A DNA stretch of 64,000 nt from Streptomyces monomycini (lineage in GTDB: Bacteria > Actinomycetota > Actinomycetes > Streptomycetales > Streptomycetaceae): positions 124,001 to 188,000 of the forward strand of contig NZ_JAFIQY010000011.1 in NCBI RefSeq assembly GCF_022271435.1, read 5' to 3'. A model generated the notes under the pieces. The model saw only the letters and a list, made by a program, of their open reading frames with translations, ran no database searches and was not told where the DNA came from. Of the stretch, positions 53,710 to 62,645 are shown piece by piece. The first letter of the stretch is position 1, and every line of letters begins with the position of its first letter. A program made the position numbers and the translations under genes.

Positions 53710-55233
53710 GTGCTCGCTGACCGCGGCAAGCTCCTGCTTCGCGTAGGTACGGAACTCCTGGCACAAGAAGCACGAGGGCTGCGCGGCCGCAGGCCGGTGC
53801 TGTCCGGCAGCAGCCCCCGGCCGCAGGACAGGCCCGTGCGCATCCGCCAGGCGCTGGAACGGCTGGGCCCCCTCTACATCAAGGTCGGCCAGATCCTCTC
53901 CACCCGTCAGGACCTGATCTCCCCCGTCATCGCCCAGGAACTGGAAAACCTCCACGATCGCGCTACGGAATACCCCTTCGACCGCATGGCCCCGGTGCTG
54001 GAGGCCGAACTGGGCGCCGACTGGCGCAGCTACTTCCGGGACTTCGACACCCGCCGGCCCCTGGGGTGCGCCTCGCTGGCCCAGGCGTACAGCGCCACCC
54101 TCACCGACGGCCTGCCCGTGGTCGTCAAGGTCCAGCGCCCCGGCATCACCGCGATGATGGCTACCGACATGCGCCTGCTGCGCACCGTCACCCGGATGCT
54201 CAGCAAGCGCACCCCAGTGCTGAGCGAGACCATCGACTTCGACGCCATGCTCGGCGTGATCTTCGACGCGATGCGCCACGAACTCGACTTCACCCTCGAA
54301 GCGGCCAACATGGAACAGGCCCGCGCCGCGGTGGCCGCCGTGCCCGGTATCGAAGTGCCCGGAGTGATCCACGCGACCGAAGGCGTACTGATACAGCGCC
54401 GCGCGCCCGGAAGCAGCATCCGCGACGCGGACCCCACCGCGTTCAAGGACGCCGAACGCGAACGCATCGGCTCGGACCTGCTGGCCGTGATGTACCAGGG
54501 CTACTTCATCGACCGCCACTTCCACGCCGACCCCCACCCGGGCAACATCTTCGTCTGCCCGGACGGCCCCACCACCCTGATCGACTGGGGCATGGTGGGG
54601 CGGATCGACCGGCACCTGAGCATGGCCCTGATGATGACGCTGCTCGGCCTGGCCAACAACGACGCGCAGGCGGTGGCCCGCACCTGGCCCGAGATGGGCC
54701 GGGCCACCGCCTGGGCCGACATCGGCGGCTTCGAGCAGGACATGGCCTCCCTGGTACCGAAACTGCACGCCGCCCCCCTGGAACAGCTGAAATTCGGCTC
54801 CTCCCTGGCCACGCTGCTGCGCTACTCCACCAAGCGGGGAATCCAGACCAACCCCATGGTCGGCATTCTGGGCAAGTCCTTCGCCAACGTCGAGGGCTCC
54901 GTACGCTATCTGGCTCCCCACCTGTCGGTGACCGACGTCCTGGTCACCCAGACCCAGCGCGTGCTCACCGAATTCGCCTGCCAGACACTGTCTCGGCAGC
55001 AACTCGGCTACACCGGACTGCAGATGCTGTCCGCCTTCGAGACGCTGCTGCCCCACGTCCGCACGGTGACCCGCAGCCTCGCCGCCGGAGAACTCACCCT
55101 CCAGCACACTGCCGTAGCGCGTAAATTCTCCCTGGTGGACCACCGGCGAAACGGCCAGGTGCGGCGGATCGAGCACAAACTCATCGCCGCCGCAGTCGCT
55201 GCCTGGCTGCTGCACCGGCGTCGCCGCCCGTGA
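53710..55233 (+). CDS. ABC1/UbiB-family kinase-like protein
   Basis: A 507-residue protein. Family signatures are clear: the KxGQ motif 'LYIKVGQILSTRQD' (near residue 55), 'PVVVKVQRPG' (nucleotide-binding Lys, near 138), ExD motif 'MRHELDFTLEAANM' (near 190), 'FHADPHPGNIFVC' (catalytic loop, near 274) and 'LIDWGMVGRID' (DFG-like, near 295). A C-terminal hydrophobic end ('IAAAVAAWLLHRRRR') may anchor it in the membrane. ABC1 proteins support isoprenoid-quinone or lipid metabolism. GTG 53710 has GGAGG six bases upstream; the open frame from 53602 lacks such a site. Divergent from the FAAL cluster. Confidence 0.92.
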   Translation: MLADRGKLLLRVGTELLAQEARGLRGRRPVLSGSSPRPQDRPVRIRQALERLGPLYIKVGQILSTRQDLISPVIAQELENLHDRATEYPFDRMAPVLEAELGADWRSYFRDFDTRRPLGCASLAQAYSATLTDGLPVVVKVQRPGITAMMATDMRLLRTVTRMLSKRTPVLSETIDFDAMLGVIFDAMRHELDFTLEAANMEQARAAVAAVPGIEVPGVIHATEGVLIQRRAPGSSIRDADPTAFKDAERERIGSDLLAVMYQGYFIDRHFHADPHPGNIFVCPDGPTTLIDWGMVGRIDRHLSMALMMTLLGLANNDAQAVARTWPEMGRATAWADIGGFEQDMASLVPKLHAAPLEQLKFGSSLATLLRYSTKRGIQTNPMVGILGKSFANVEGSVRYLAPHLSVTDVLVTQTQRVLTEFACQTLSRQQLGYTGLQMLSAFETLLPHVRTVTRSLAAGELTLQHTAVARKFSLVDHRRNGQVRRIEHKLIAAAVAAWLLHRRRRP

Positions 55234-55303
55234 CCGCCCTACGAGAGGAGGCAGGGCGTGTTCGTCTTCCCCAGAGTCACGGACTTCGGCTCAGACGTCA
55301 CAG

Positions 55304-55363
55304 CCGGCCTGCTCCCCACCGATCCCCACGACGCGTCGTGGGGATCGGTGGGGAGCAGGCCGG
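55304..55363. terminator. Perfect 60-bp palindrome after the ABC1 kinase gene
   Basis: Thirty-base arms (55304-55333 and 55334-55363) are perfectly complementary without a spacer, centred on ACGCGT. It lies 70 bases past the stop codon and probably works as a bidirectional terminator. The length and perfection are unusual. Confidence 0.85.
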
Positions 55364-55482
55364 GCAGCGGACGCCGGTGCATCATCGCAGCACTGCACTC
55401 GGCCGGCAGGCCCCTGGACACCGCACACCTGGCGCGGGCCCAAACCCGTACCTGCTTGAAGCAGGCCCTACGGCCACTCGAG

Positions 55483-56034
55483 TTACCGGGTTCCGTCCAC
55501 CGGCGGTACCCCGTTCGGCTGGCCGGGCCGGTGCGTGGCCCCAGGAGTCGGCCGGAGTCTCTGCGTGGTGGCTTCAGATGTCGCGTCATTGTGAGAGCTC
55601 TGCGGCGCAGGTGAGGCGGAGACAGACGGACATGAGGGCAACGCCGTCGTAGGTGAGGGAGAGCACGGGGGAGACGCGGAGGTGTCTGCGGGAGATGAAG
55701 TCGGGCCGCCTGACGGTCCGGGGCATGAGGGCATGGAGGCCGAGGGGGGTGGTGAGGAACTGGCACTGGGCGATGGGGGCGGAGAAGCGGAGGGGGCGTC
55801 GTGAGCCGTGGTGTCCTTCGCGCCGATGGGGGCGGGAGCCGGGGTGGTGGTGACGGTGACGGTTGCAGCGGGGTGAGGTTGCGGTGTGTCGTGCAAGGGG
55901 CGTGCAGTAGGCGAAGGTGCTCCGGCCGCCGGTGGCGCTCCGGCGTACGGGGCCAGGGTTATGGAGTGCACCGCGCTGCAGCTCACACAAGCCGCGGCGA
56001 CGCAGCACAGTACTCCGAAGGCCAGTCGCGACAT
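55483..56034 (-). CDS. Putative lipoprotein with Pro/Ser-rich body
   Basis: A 183-residue product from ATG 56034 (GGAAGG nine bases upstream). The start 'MSRLAFGVLCCVAAACVSCS' is a lipoprotein signal with cysteine in a lipobox-like VSCS. The remainder is dominated by Pro, Ser, Ala and Thr. From about residue 75 another frame reads more protein-like ('APIAQCQFLTTPLGLHAL', ending at 55586), so a frameshift is possible and the true C-terminus may differ. No function is assigned. Confidence 0.5.
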   Translation of the reverse strand: MSRLAFGVLCCVAAACVSCSAVHSITLAPYAGAPPAAGAPSPTARPLHDTPQPHPAATVTVTTTPAPAPIGAKDTTAHDAPSASPPPSPSASSSPPPSASMPSCPGPSGGPTSSPADTSASPPCSPSPTTALPSCPSVSASPAPQSSHNDATSEATTQRLRPTPGATHRPGQPNGVPPVDGTR

Positions 56035-56073
56035 GGTGCCCGCCTTCCTGCTCGGTCCAGCGTGGTGAAGCGG

Positions 56074-56244
56074 TCAGGGATCGCTCAACGTCTCGATGAA
56101 CTTCTTCAGTCCCAGGAAGAACCGGCCGATGCCGTGCACGATGTCGATGAGGGTGTGGGCCGTCTGGACCGGAGCGATGGCGATGAGGAACAAAAGGACG
56201 ATCAAGACGAACCAGAAGAGCAGCCCGCGGGGCGCACTCAGCAC
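56074..56244 (-). CDS. Small single-span membrane protein (56 aa)
   Basis: A short protein with one membrane segment ('GLLFWFVLIVLLFLIAIAPV', about residues 7-26) and an amphipathic C-terminal helix ('DIVHGIGRFFLGLKKFIETL'). GGGAGG lies seven bases before GTG 56244. Similar short hydrophobic proteins are frequent in Streptomyces and have no known role. It precedes the lipoprotein gene by 40 bases in the same direction and may share its transcript. Confidence 0.75.
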   Translation of the reverse strand: MLSAPRGLLFWFVLIVLLFLIAIAPVQTAHTLIDIVHGIGRFFLGLKKFIETLSDP

Positions 56245-57707
56245 GACGCGACCTCCCTGGTGCCTGTGCCCTGCGCAGGCTCCCGGCCGAGGAAGCCGAA
56301 GGGGCCGGGGAGAGAAGGGACCGCTGGGGTACCCCATACCACGCAGGCCGGCACGAGGCCGGAGGAGCGTCTGCGCAAGCCGGTGCGCGGCAGGCGGCAG
56401 TACGCGAGTGCACGAGCCGACGCGATGACCATTGCGGTGCATCGCCCGGGGACGGTGGCCCGCAGCCTGCGGACCAGTGGAAGGCCGCCCAGGGGGCCAT
56501 CGGCTTCGAGTGCGGATGTGGCGCATAGGCCGGGCTCGGGTCTGTGTTCCATGAACGTCTCTCTGTAGAAAATGAATGACGGTCACGGCAGGCTCTGGAG
56601 ACCCCGCGGTAATAACCATCGAGGCTGAATATGGTTTACCGGGAGTGCCATGGCGCGCCAGCAGCCCACATCATGGATCGGTGGCTCGTTGCCAAGTAAG
56701 CCACGAATCAGCCAAGGCTTTCCGGGGTGCGACCAGGTGAGTGGAACAGTTAGCGGGGCCTTGAGCGTAGTGGGCCCTTGCGTGGTATGAGCAGTGAGTT
56801 GAACCAGGGGCGCCGGTGCGCCAACGGGCGAGTGGCGTTCTATGGCAGGCGTCTAGGCGGTCAGAATTTTCTCCGCGTAGCACCGGTGCGGCACTCGATG
56901 CGCCACTTTTGTCCGTACGGCCGCCCCTTCGTGCAACCGTACGCCCCCTGGATGGCTATTCCTCTTTCGCTTGACCTGCGTTAAACGAGTCCTGACCGGC
57001 TGCGATACGGGCATGGCGTGAACCGAATGCCACATGCGTTCGGACGGGTTCGACCCAGCGGTAACGAGCGGTTGGAGCAATCCTGGTGAACCAGTGATGC
57101 CCCTGGACCACCCCGTCCCAGCGGCATTCCCTGCCGCCGGGGTGCGCAGTGGGGGCTGTCGTTCCCCCCTTCCGTCGAACAACCCAGACTCGCGGCGGCA
57201 TCGGCCGACGCCGCTCCGTAACTCGACAGCCGGGAGACGCCAGTTGTCGGCTTTGTCGCGCGAACGGGAGCCGCTGGTATCAGTCCTGTTCAGGCCGCTG
57301 TGAGGGAGCCGGCCAGGAGACCGAGGAGGTCCCGGACAGCGAGCTGGGTGCGGTAGGGGGCGAATCGTCTGCGGTACTGGCCGGCCAGGGGGCGGGCAGG
57401 TGGCCGTGGAGGTGATGGAACGGTGGGCCGTGTGGACCGCGGCATCGACCTTTCCACCGTCAGTTGGGTGGCCAGGGCGCCCAGTAAGACGGTGTCCTAC
57501 ATGGCGAGTTGGGGTAGGGGGTCGAGGACCATCCGTGTCAGATCGTGCGCTAAGCGTTCGTCGTCCCTGATGGGCAGCTGACGGGGCATCGGCCGCGAGG
57601 CCGGTCTGAAGTTCTGGTGGTAATGACGGCTATTGGTCAGGGGTGAGTGCTCCTTGTGCCTTGCGATCACACGCAGGTGGGGAGCGGTAGCCTGGTCCGT
57701 CATTCTG
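56245..57707. other. 1.46-kb gap with no supported gene
   Basis: Short frames occur on both strands without good ribosome sites. A leftward 77-residue frame at 57497-57730 ends in a fairly protein-like stretch ('DDERLAHDLTRMVLDPLPQL') but is unassigned and overlaps the next gene's start. Confidence 0.4.
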
Positions 57708-58658
57708 GTGCGAGGAGGTGCCGGCATCAACGCTGATCAGTTACTCGCGGTACTCGCTCTGTGGGGACGGCCCGTGCAGTCGGTCCAGAAGCTTAGGGGC
57801 GGTTGGAACTCGACGACCTGGCTTGTCCAGGTGACCGTCGGTGACAAGCCCGCCCAGTGTGTGGCCAAGCTAGCCGACTCCGAGGACGGTGATGCGTTCC
57901 GTTGCGGGTTGCGGGTAGCGAGTGCTGCTGCTTCCGGTGGTTTCCCGAGCGGGGCTCCCGTTCTCACAGCCGACGGTCGTCTGGTTGTTGAGCTGCCGGA
58001 GGGAGTGCTTGCCCTACTGGAGTACGTGCCTGGACGCTCGCCCTCGACTGCTTCGGTGGACGATATGCGACGCGCCGGAGGCATCCTGGCTCGGGCCCAC
58101 CTGGCTGTCGGGGCCAGCGGGACAAGAGTGGATGAGCAGCATGCGTGGCCGTGGCCATGGGCTGACGGCTGCTTGCAGAACCTGCCCCTGGCGTCGGAGA
58201 TCCACGACGCGGCAGCGCGTGCTCTCGACGAGGCCCGCGAGGTCACAGCACGCGTGTCGCCCCGCATGGGGGTGGTGCACGGTGATCCGGGCATGGACGC
58301 CTTCCGCCTTCGTGATGAGGCTCCGCAAGAGGATGGACTGATTGACTGGGCCGCCGCCATGGAGGCGCCGTTCCTTTACGATCTCGCCAGCTTCGCCGTG
58401 GTGACCCGGACAAACCCGGAGTCGCTGGCCCCGTGGCTGGAGGGCTACCGGCGGGGTGCTTCTGAGGTCAGCGGAGAACTGCCGCATATGGGTGTCTTCG
58501 TCAGGCTGCGGTGGGTGTGTCATGCCATCTACTTCGCCTCTCGTCTTGAGCGGGGGATCGTCCGGGGCGCCGCATCCGAGGCGGAGAACCGAGAACGCCT
58601 CGCCGATGCGTATAGGGGCCTGACCGAGCGGGTTGGTCCGACACTGCCGCCCTTGTGA
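57708..58658 (+). CDS. Aminoglycoside-phosphotransferase-fold (APH) protein
   Basis: About 316 residues. The kinase-like fold is recognised by 'KLRGGWNSTTWLVQV' (nucleotide loop, near residue 27), 'ALLEYVPGRSPS' (hinge), 'MGVVHGDPGMDAFRL' (Brenner-type catalytic loop, His-Gly-Asp; the usual Asn is Asp) and 'GLIDWAAAMEAPFLYDLAS' (metal Asp). Such proteins phosphorylate small molecules or are unassigned kinases; antibiotic resistance is not implied. Start uncertain: GTG 57708 is in frame, with TAGCCT at 57687-57692 as a possible -10. GAGGAGG lies 3 bases after that GTG, hinting at a later unusual start. Confidence 0.78.
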   Translation: MRGGAGINADQLLAVLALWGRPVQSVQKLRGGWNSTTWLVQVTVGDKPAQCVAKLADSEDGDAFRCGLRVASAAASGGFPSGAPVLTADGRLVVELPEGVLALLEYVPGRSPSTASVDDMRRAGGILARAHLAVGASGTRVDEQHAWPWPWADGCLQNLPLASEIHDAAARALDEAREVTARVSPRMGVVHGDPGMDAFRLRDEAPQEDGLIDWAAAMEAPFLYDLASFAVVTRTNPESLAPWLEGYRRGASEVSGELPHMGVFVRLRWVCHAIYFASRLERGIVRGAASEAENRERLADAYRGLTERVGPTLPPL

Positions 58659-58713
58659 TCACGTGCTCCACGGGGGGATGCCCGAGGATGCTTGGGCTGG
58701 AGGATTGGCTTGG

Positions 58714-59590
58714 TCAGAGGGGGCGCTTCAACGATGCGTAGGCGAGGTAGTCGGTGCCGGCCCGCTCTGCGTAGCGCATCGCGGATTTGGCGCGGATGCC
58801 CAGGGCATCCGCGAGGACAGAGGGCGGGGCCTCGCGGGCCATCTGCAGCCAGGCGCGCGAACGGGCGGCTAAGGGCCGGATGCCGATCGCGCGGAGGATG
58901 TTCGCGACAGCGTGGACGTGCATGGGACGGCCAGGCTTGAAGCCAGGAAAGAGCAGGTGAGAGGTTGGGTTCGCAGCTGTGTTGAGCCCTGGGCGGGCCC
59001 CCAGGTGGACACGGATCACGGCTGCCGCCGGTTCCGGCACGTTCAGCCAATCCGACCCGAAGCTGACATTTGGAAGGCGCCCGGGCCACGCCTAGTTGAT
59101 CAGCGCGCAGACTGACGATCCGTGAGAGCGGCTGACCGAACAGGACGAGCATCAGGCCGATGGCTCGGTGGGCGGCGGGCAGTGCGTCGTGCAGCAGGAG
59201 CGTTCGCAGGGCGTTGAGGTGTTCCTCCTCGCTGGCCAGGGGGTTGGTGCGGCTTGTCGGCAGGGGGAGGGCGATGTTGTGGTCGAGACGCTGTCGGATG
59301 GCCCAGTAGAGGAAGTTGTTGGCATGCTGGCGGGTGGTGGTGCCGTTAGCGAACCACGTGTCGATGTCGTGTTGGGTGCACTCATCCAGTCGATGGCCGC
59401 GGTTTCCGAGCCAGTGCAGGAGCTGGACGGCGACGGTGAGGTGCTGCTTGGCCCGGAGAAAGGCGCCAGCGGTCACGGGTGCGGTGCGGGACTGACCCCG
59501 TAGCCGCCGCTTCAGGCGCCAGCGGCTGTAGCGTTCGATGAGGCGGCTCCCGGTCCGGGGAAGGTCGTCAGCCCGCGCGACGTATGCCCG
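58714..59590 (-). pseudogene. Tyrosine recombinase/integrase remnant (leftward)
   Basis: Two frames give successive parts of a Streptomyces site-specific integrase: 'GSRLIERYSRWRLKRRLRG', 'HLTVAVQLLHWLGNRGHRLD', 'QHANNFLYWAI' and 'GLMLVLFGQPLSRIVSLRAD'. After a frame change near 59090, it continues with 'VSFGSDWLNVPEPAAAVIR', 'HVHAVANILRAIGIRPLAAR' and 'YAERAGTDYLAYASL' to the stop at 58714. The N-terminal part of the normal protein is missing and stops at about 59590, where an opposing fragment begins. Confidence 0.75.
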
Positions 59591-59860
59591 GACACGGGCC
59601 TGGCCCGCCTCTCCTACGGGCAGGCCCGCGCCCTCCTCGATGAGCACACCGCCGTATGCGGGCCGGGGACCGGATGGGACCTGCACGAGTACCGCCATTC
59701 CGGGCTGACGGAGCTCGGTGTTCAGAGTGCCTCCCTGCTGATGCTGATGGCGAGGTCGCGGCACAAGAAGCCAGAGAACGTCCGCCGGTACTTCAAGCCG
59801 TCTACGGAAGCGATCGCCGAGGTCACCAGCCTCCTAGCACCTGGCGACAGCCGCCGCTGA
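59590..59860 (+). pseudogene. Phage-type integrase C-terminal fragment (rightward)
   Basis: The frame ending at TGA 59858-59860 reads 'GLARLSYGQARALLDEHTA', 'TGWDLHEYRHSGLTELG' and 'MARSRHKKPENVRRYFKPS', the last third of a tyrosine recombinase with the HxxR box ('HEYRHSG') and final tyrosine ('RRYF'). There is no start codon with a ribosome site and the catalytic N-terminal part is gone. It meets the leftward integrase remnant head to head. Confidence 0.75.
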
Positions 59861-60171
59861 AGCCCTCACGGGTTGAAATTGTCGGGGCGCCAGGTGTCCG
59901 GGCTGACCACCGGGTTCGCAGGGGAACAGGCCGCACAATCGAGCCAGATCGCCGTCACCAACGCCGGGCAGGAGAAGGCTCGGGCGCCTCGGGTGTCAGC
60001 CGATTCTGCTGATGGCGGGACGTGCTGGTACTCAAGCCGGGCCAGGCGAACCTCACGAAAAGCTCAGATCAAAACTCCAGATCAGAAGCCTGCCGGAGAC
60101 CACCTGGTGCCATACTCCGTACGGGTTGGCGCCAACCCCCTACACGGTCACACGAAGAAGGGGGAAGTCCC
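59861..60171. other. Short gap after the integrase fragment
   Basis: No gene or attachment-site-like tRNA end is recognised. Confidence 0.4.
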
Positions 60172-60393
60172 GTGGCACGTACAGTCTCCAACGATCTCCA
60201 AAGCCTGCGACCGGCCCGCTGGTACTGGTTGATTACCGTCGTCATCGTCATTCTCGTTGCAACCGCTCCCTGGGCTGGAGGCCCCGTGGTAGCCGCTGCA
60301 CTGGGCCTTCTGACGGCTGCGCTCCCCTTGGCCATGCAGGTTCGGCTGGAGGACAGGCGCCAGCAGTTGGTGGACCCCAGCGCAGACTCGTAA
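60172..60393 (+). CDS. Small two-span membrane protein (73 aa)
   Basis: From GTG 60172, with GAAGGGGGAA upstream, the product has two membrane helices ('WYWLITVVIVILVATAPWAG' and 'VVAAALGLLTAALPLAMQVR'). A short polar tail follows. The open frame reaches 60022 but the upstream part is basic and lacks a ribosome site. No family is recognised. Confidence 0.7.
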   Translation: MARTVSNDLQSLRPARWYWLITVVIVILVATAPWAGGPVVAAALGLLTAALPLAMQVRLEDRRQQLVDPSADS

Positions 60394-60607
60394 CCGGCGA
60401 GTTCTGGGGCTCAGCGGAGCCTCGGGGCGGCCGCCGATCTGGCGGGCCAGCGGCTCGGCTGCGGGCATCGGCCCCTCGTTGTCCGCCCGCCCCGCGCCGT
60501 GCGTGCGTGCGGGGCGGGCGGCGACCCTGGAAACTTGCCCCGCCGCAGGTAGCAGAACGCTCGCGGCGCCGCGGAGGGGCCGCTGCGGTCGGCGGCCGGG
60601 CGGCCGG

Positions 60608-61640
60608 TCACTCGTCGAGGGCGTCCGGGGCGCGCAGCGGGCGCAGGCCGCCGGGCAGGTCGGGGAGTTGGAAGGAGTACCGGCCCAGCACGTTGATGTG
60701 GTGGCGGACGAACGGCGAAAATGGCGGGCCGCGTCCTCGTCGCGGACGTCGAAGCCGTCCGCGCGCAGCTGGTTCACCGCAGCGTCCATGTAGCGGGTGT
60801 TGAACAGCACGAGGGAGTTGAGGACCAGGCCGAGGGCGCCGATCTGGTCTTCCATGCCGTCCTGGTAGCGCTGGTAGAGCTGCCCGGCACGCCTGTGGAA
60901 GATCTTCCGAGCGAGGGCGTGGCGGCCTTCCTGGAGGTTGGCCTGCACCTTGATCTGCCGTCGGTAGCCGGGCTCGTCGGCCAGGTGCAGGATGTGCAGG
61001 GTCTTCGCGATCCGCCCGTAGTGCGCGATGGCGTCGCCCAGCGGGGTAGGGCGTCCGTCCCGGGAGAGCATCCGGATGACGTCGTAGGCGCGGACGGCTC
61101 CGGTGTGGATGGAGCCGATGATCCGCAGGATGTCCTCCCAGTGCCGCTCGATCCGGGCCAGGTCGACCCGGCCGCGGGCCGCGTCCTGGAAGGCCCCGTA
61201 CTCGGCCGTGCGGTCGATGCGCCACATCTTCTGATCCGGCAGGTCGGCGAACTGCGGGGCGTAGGCGAACCCGGCCAGGGGCAGCAGCCCGAACACGATG
61301 TCGCTGTAGGAGGCGGTGTCGGTGACGATCATCTCCGGACGACGGCCGCTGTCGCGGTCGTAGAGGACGTCCAGCACGTACAGGGAGTCGCGCGGGGTGC
61401 CGGCCACGACCTTCCCGCCCAAGCCAGCCGCCTGGTCGTTGATCATGTTCAGCCACGTGGCACCGCCCCGGCGCCCGAAGTACTTCGGGTTCGGCCGCGC
61501 ATACCCGCTCGGGACGGGGACGACGAACCGCATCCCGTCCACCGAGGCCACCAGGCCCCGCCCCACGCCTGCGCTACGGCGGTGCCGGGCGCCCTGTCGA
61601 GTGTGTACCTGATGATCCGTCGAGGTGCTCGGCCGCCCCG
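60608..61640 (-). mobile_element. Tn3-family transposase, C-terminal remnant
   Basis: The leftward frames carry the last third of a Tn3-type TnpA: 'LVASVDGMRFVVPV', 'NPKYFGRRGGATWLNMINDQ', 'EMIVTDTASYSDIVFGLLPL', 'RIDRTAEYGAFQDAARGRVD' and 'FNTRYMDAAVNQLRADGFDV'. A frame change near 60722 is followed by 'FVRHHINVLGRYSFQLPDL' and the stop at 60608. Tn3 transposases are about 1,000 residues; some 350 remain. No 38-bp terminal repeats or resolvase are seen. Confidence 0.83.
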
Positions 61641-62055
61641 GCCGTCGGCGCGGCCTCCACCTGGCCTTTCGCGCCGGCTCGGTACCGGCACGCACACCGC
61701 CGTCGCCCTCCAGGCGAACTGATGGCATGTCCACGGGCACCCACCTCGCAAAGAGGCCCGCGCATTCCCATGCCGACCGCTGACGGCGTGGCCGTGACGG
61801 TTTAGCAAGTGCAATCAGATCGGTTTTGCATTTGCACGTGCATCCAAGTGGGTGTCGTCATTCCTCTTTTATGCAAGTTACTCAATATGAGTGAATGGGT
61901 TCGAGTTGCGAAGCCGCCCCCACTCGTCCCTGCGTGCGGTCCGGAGTTCGTGTCGGCCCGTTCGGTGATGCCTTTTGTTCGTTCGGTGAGCGGTTTTGTC
62001 AAGAACTCGGATTAGGTGTTCAGTAGATCTATGTTCGGGCTACTCTCTTCGGCTC
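61641..62055. other. Gap with A+T-rich stretch and dyad
   Basis: Positions 61800-62020 are much less GC-rich than the rest. GTGCAA near 61810 and TTGCAC near 61835 form a dyad within a block with repeated TTTGCA strings. Such sequence can hold promoters or replication/transfer sites. No gene is supported. Confidence 0.45.
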
Positions 62056-62071
62056 GCTGCGTCAGCGCAGC
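62056..62071 (+). promoter_or_regulatory. Leader hairpin 1
   Basis: GCTGCG-TCAG-CGCAGC, a perfect six-base stem with a tetraloop, flanked by two AGATCT strings. It is the first of three hairpins before the gene at 62240. Confidence 0.5.
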
Positions 62072-62161
62072 AGATCTTTGCACCGGAGCCCGATTTGCAT
62101 CCTGGTTGGCTTGTCTGGCGAATCCCGGGCGCGGGGCGCTAACGTCAACTCACTCATGTGG

Positions 62162-62178
62162 CCCCATTCTTCATGGGG
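62162..62178 (+). promoter_or_regulatory. Leader hairpin 2
   Basis: CCCCAT and ATGGGG pair around a five-base loop TCTTC, just before the large hairpin. Confidence 0.5.
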
Positions 62179-62188
62179 TCTACAAGAA

Positions 62189-62218
62189 AACGGCCCCGGG
62201 ATGCACCCCGGGGCCGTT
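62189..62218 (+). terminator. Leader hairpin 3, terminator-like
   Basis: Twelve-base arms starting AACGGCCCC pair with the mirrored GGGGCCGTT end, separated by a six-base loop. It lies only 21 bases before ATG 62240, so it could attenuate that gene or end an upstream small RNA. Confidence 0.6.
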
Positions 62219-62239
62219 CGATCAAACACAGGAATAGAC

Positions 62240-62506
62240 ATGCCTAACCGAAACAGCCGAGGCGGCCAGAACCCGCCATCGGCGTATGGGAAAAATAACA
62301 GCCCTCGCTCGGGGACTCCAGGGCGCACGATGGAGTGTGTCTGGGATGTCAGGGTGAGCCTGGCGCTCGTAGGCGCAGTGCTGATCGCCGTATGGGTGCT
62401 CGTCTCCGGGACCGGTTCGGCCTCGCTGACGTGCACTGCCGTGGGGATGTCGCTGCTGGGCGCACGGCACTCCTTCCTGCACCACCTGCGCGTTTACCGC
62501 ACCTGA
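62240..62506 (+). CDS. Small two-span membrane protein with structured leader
   Basis: An 88-residue protein. A Ser/Asn/Gly-rich N-terminal tail (about 1-30) is followed by two membrane segments ('VSLALVGAVLIAVWVLVSG' and 'SASLTCTAVGMSLLGARHS'). AGGAA lies 5 bases before ATG 62240. Three hairpins precede it, suggesting regulation in the leader. No family is recognised. Confidence 0.72.
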   Translation: MPNRNSRGGQNPPSAYGKNNSPRSGTPGRTMECVWDVRVSLALVGAVLIAVWVLVSGTGSASLTCTAVGMSLLGARHSFLHHLRVYRT

Positions 62507-62645
62507 CCCGTGGTCGGCCGGCTGCCCGGGGGCGCCTCGTCCCCGGGCAGCCGGCCCCGGGGCGCACGCGGAGCGCCACGGCTCCGACCGGCCTTTTGCT
62601 GCCCGAGCAGCACCATTCCCTAAGCGCATGTGGGGAGATTTATTC

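Noticed and set aside
61890..61920. GGGTTCGAG string resembling a tRNA T-loop
   Set aside because: No matching acceptor, anticodon or D-arm could be folded around it.
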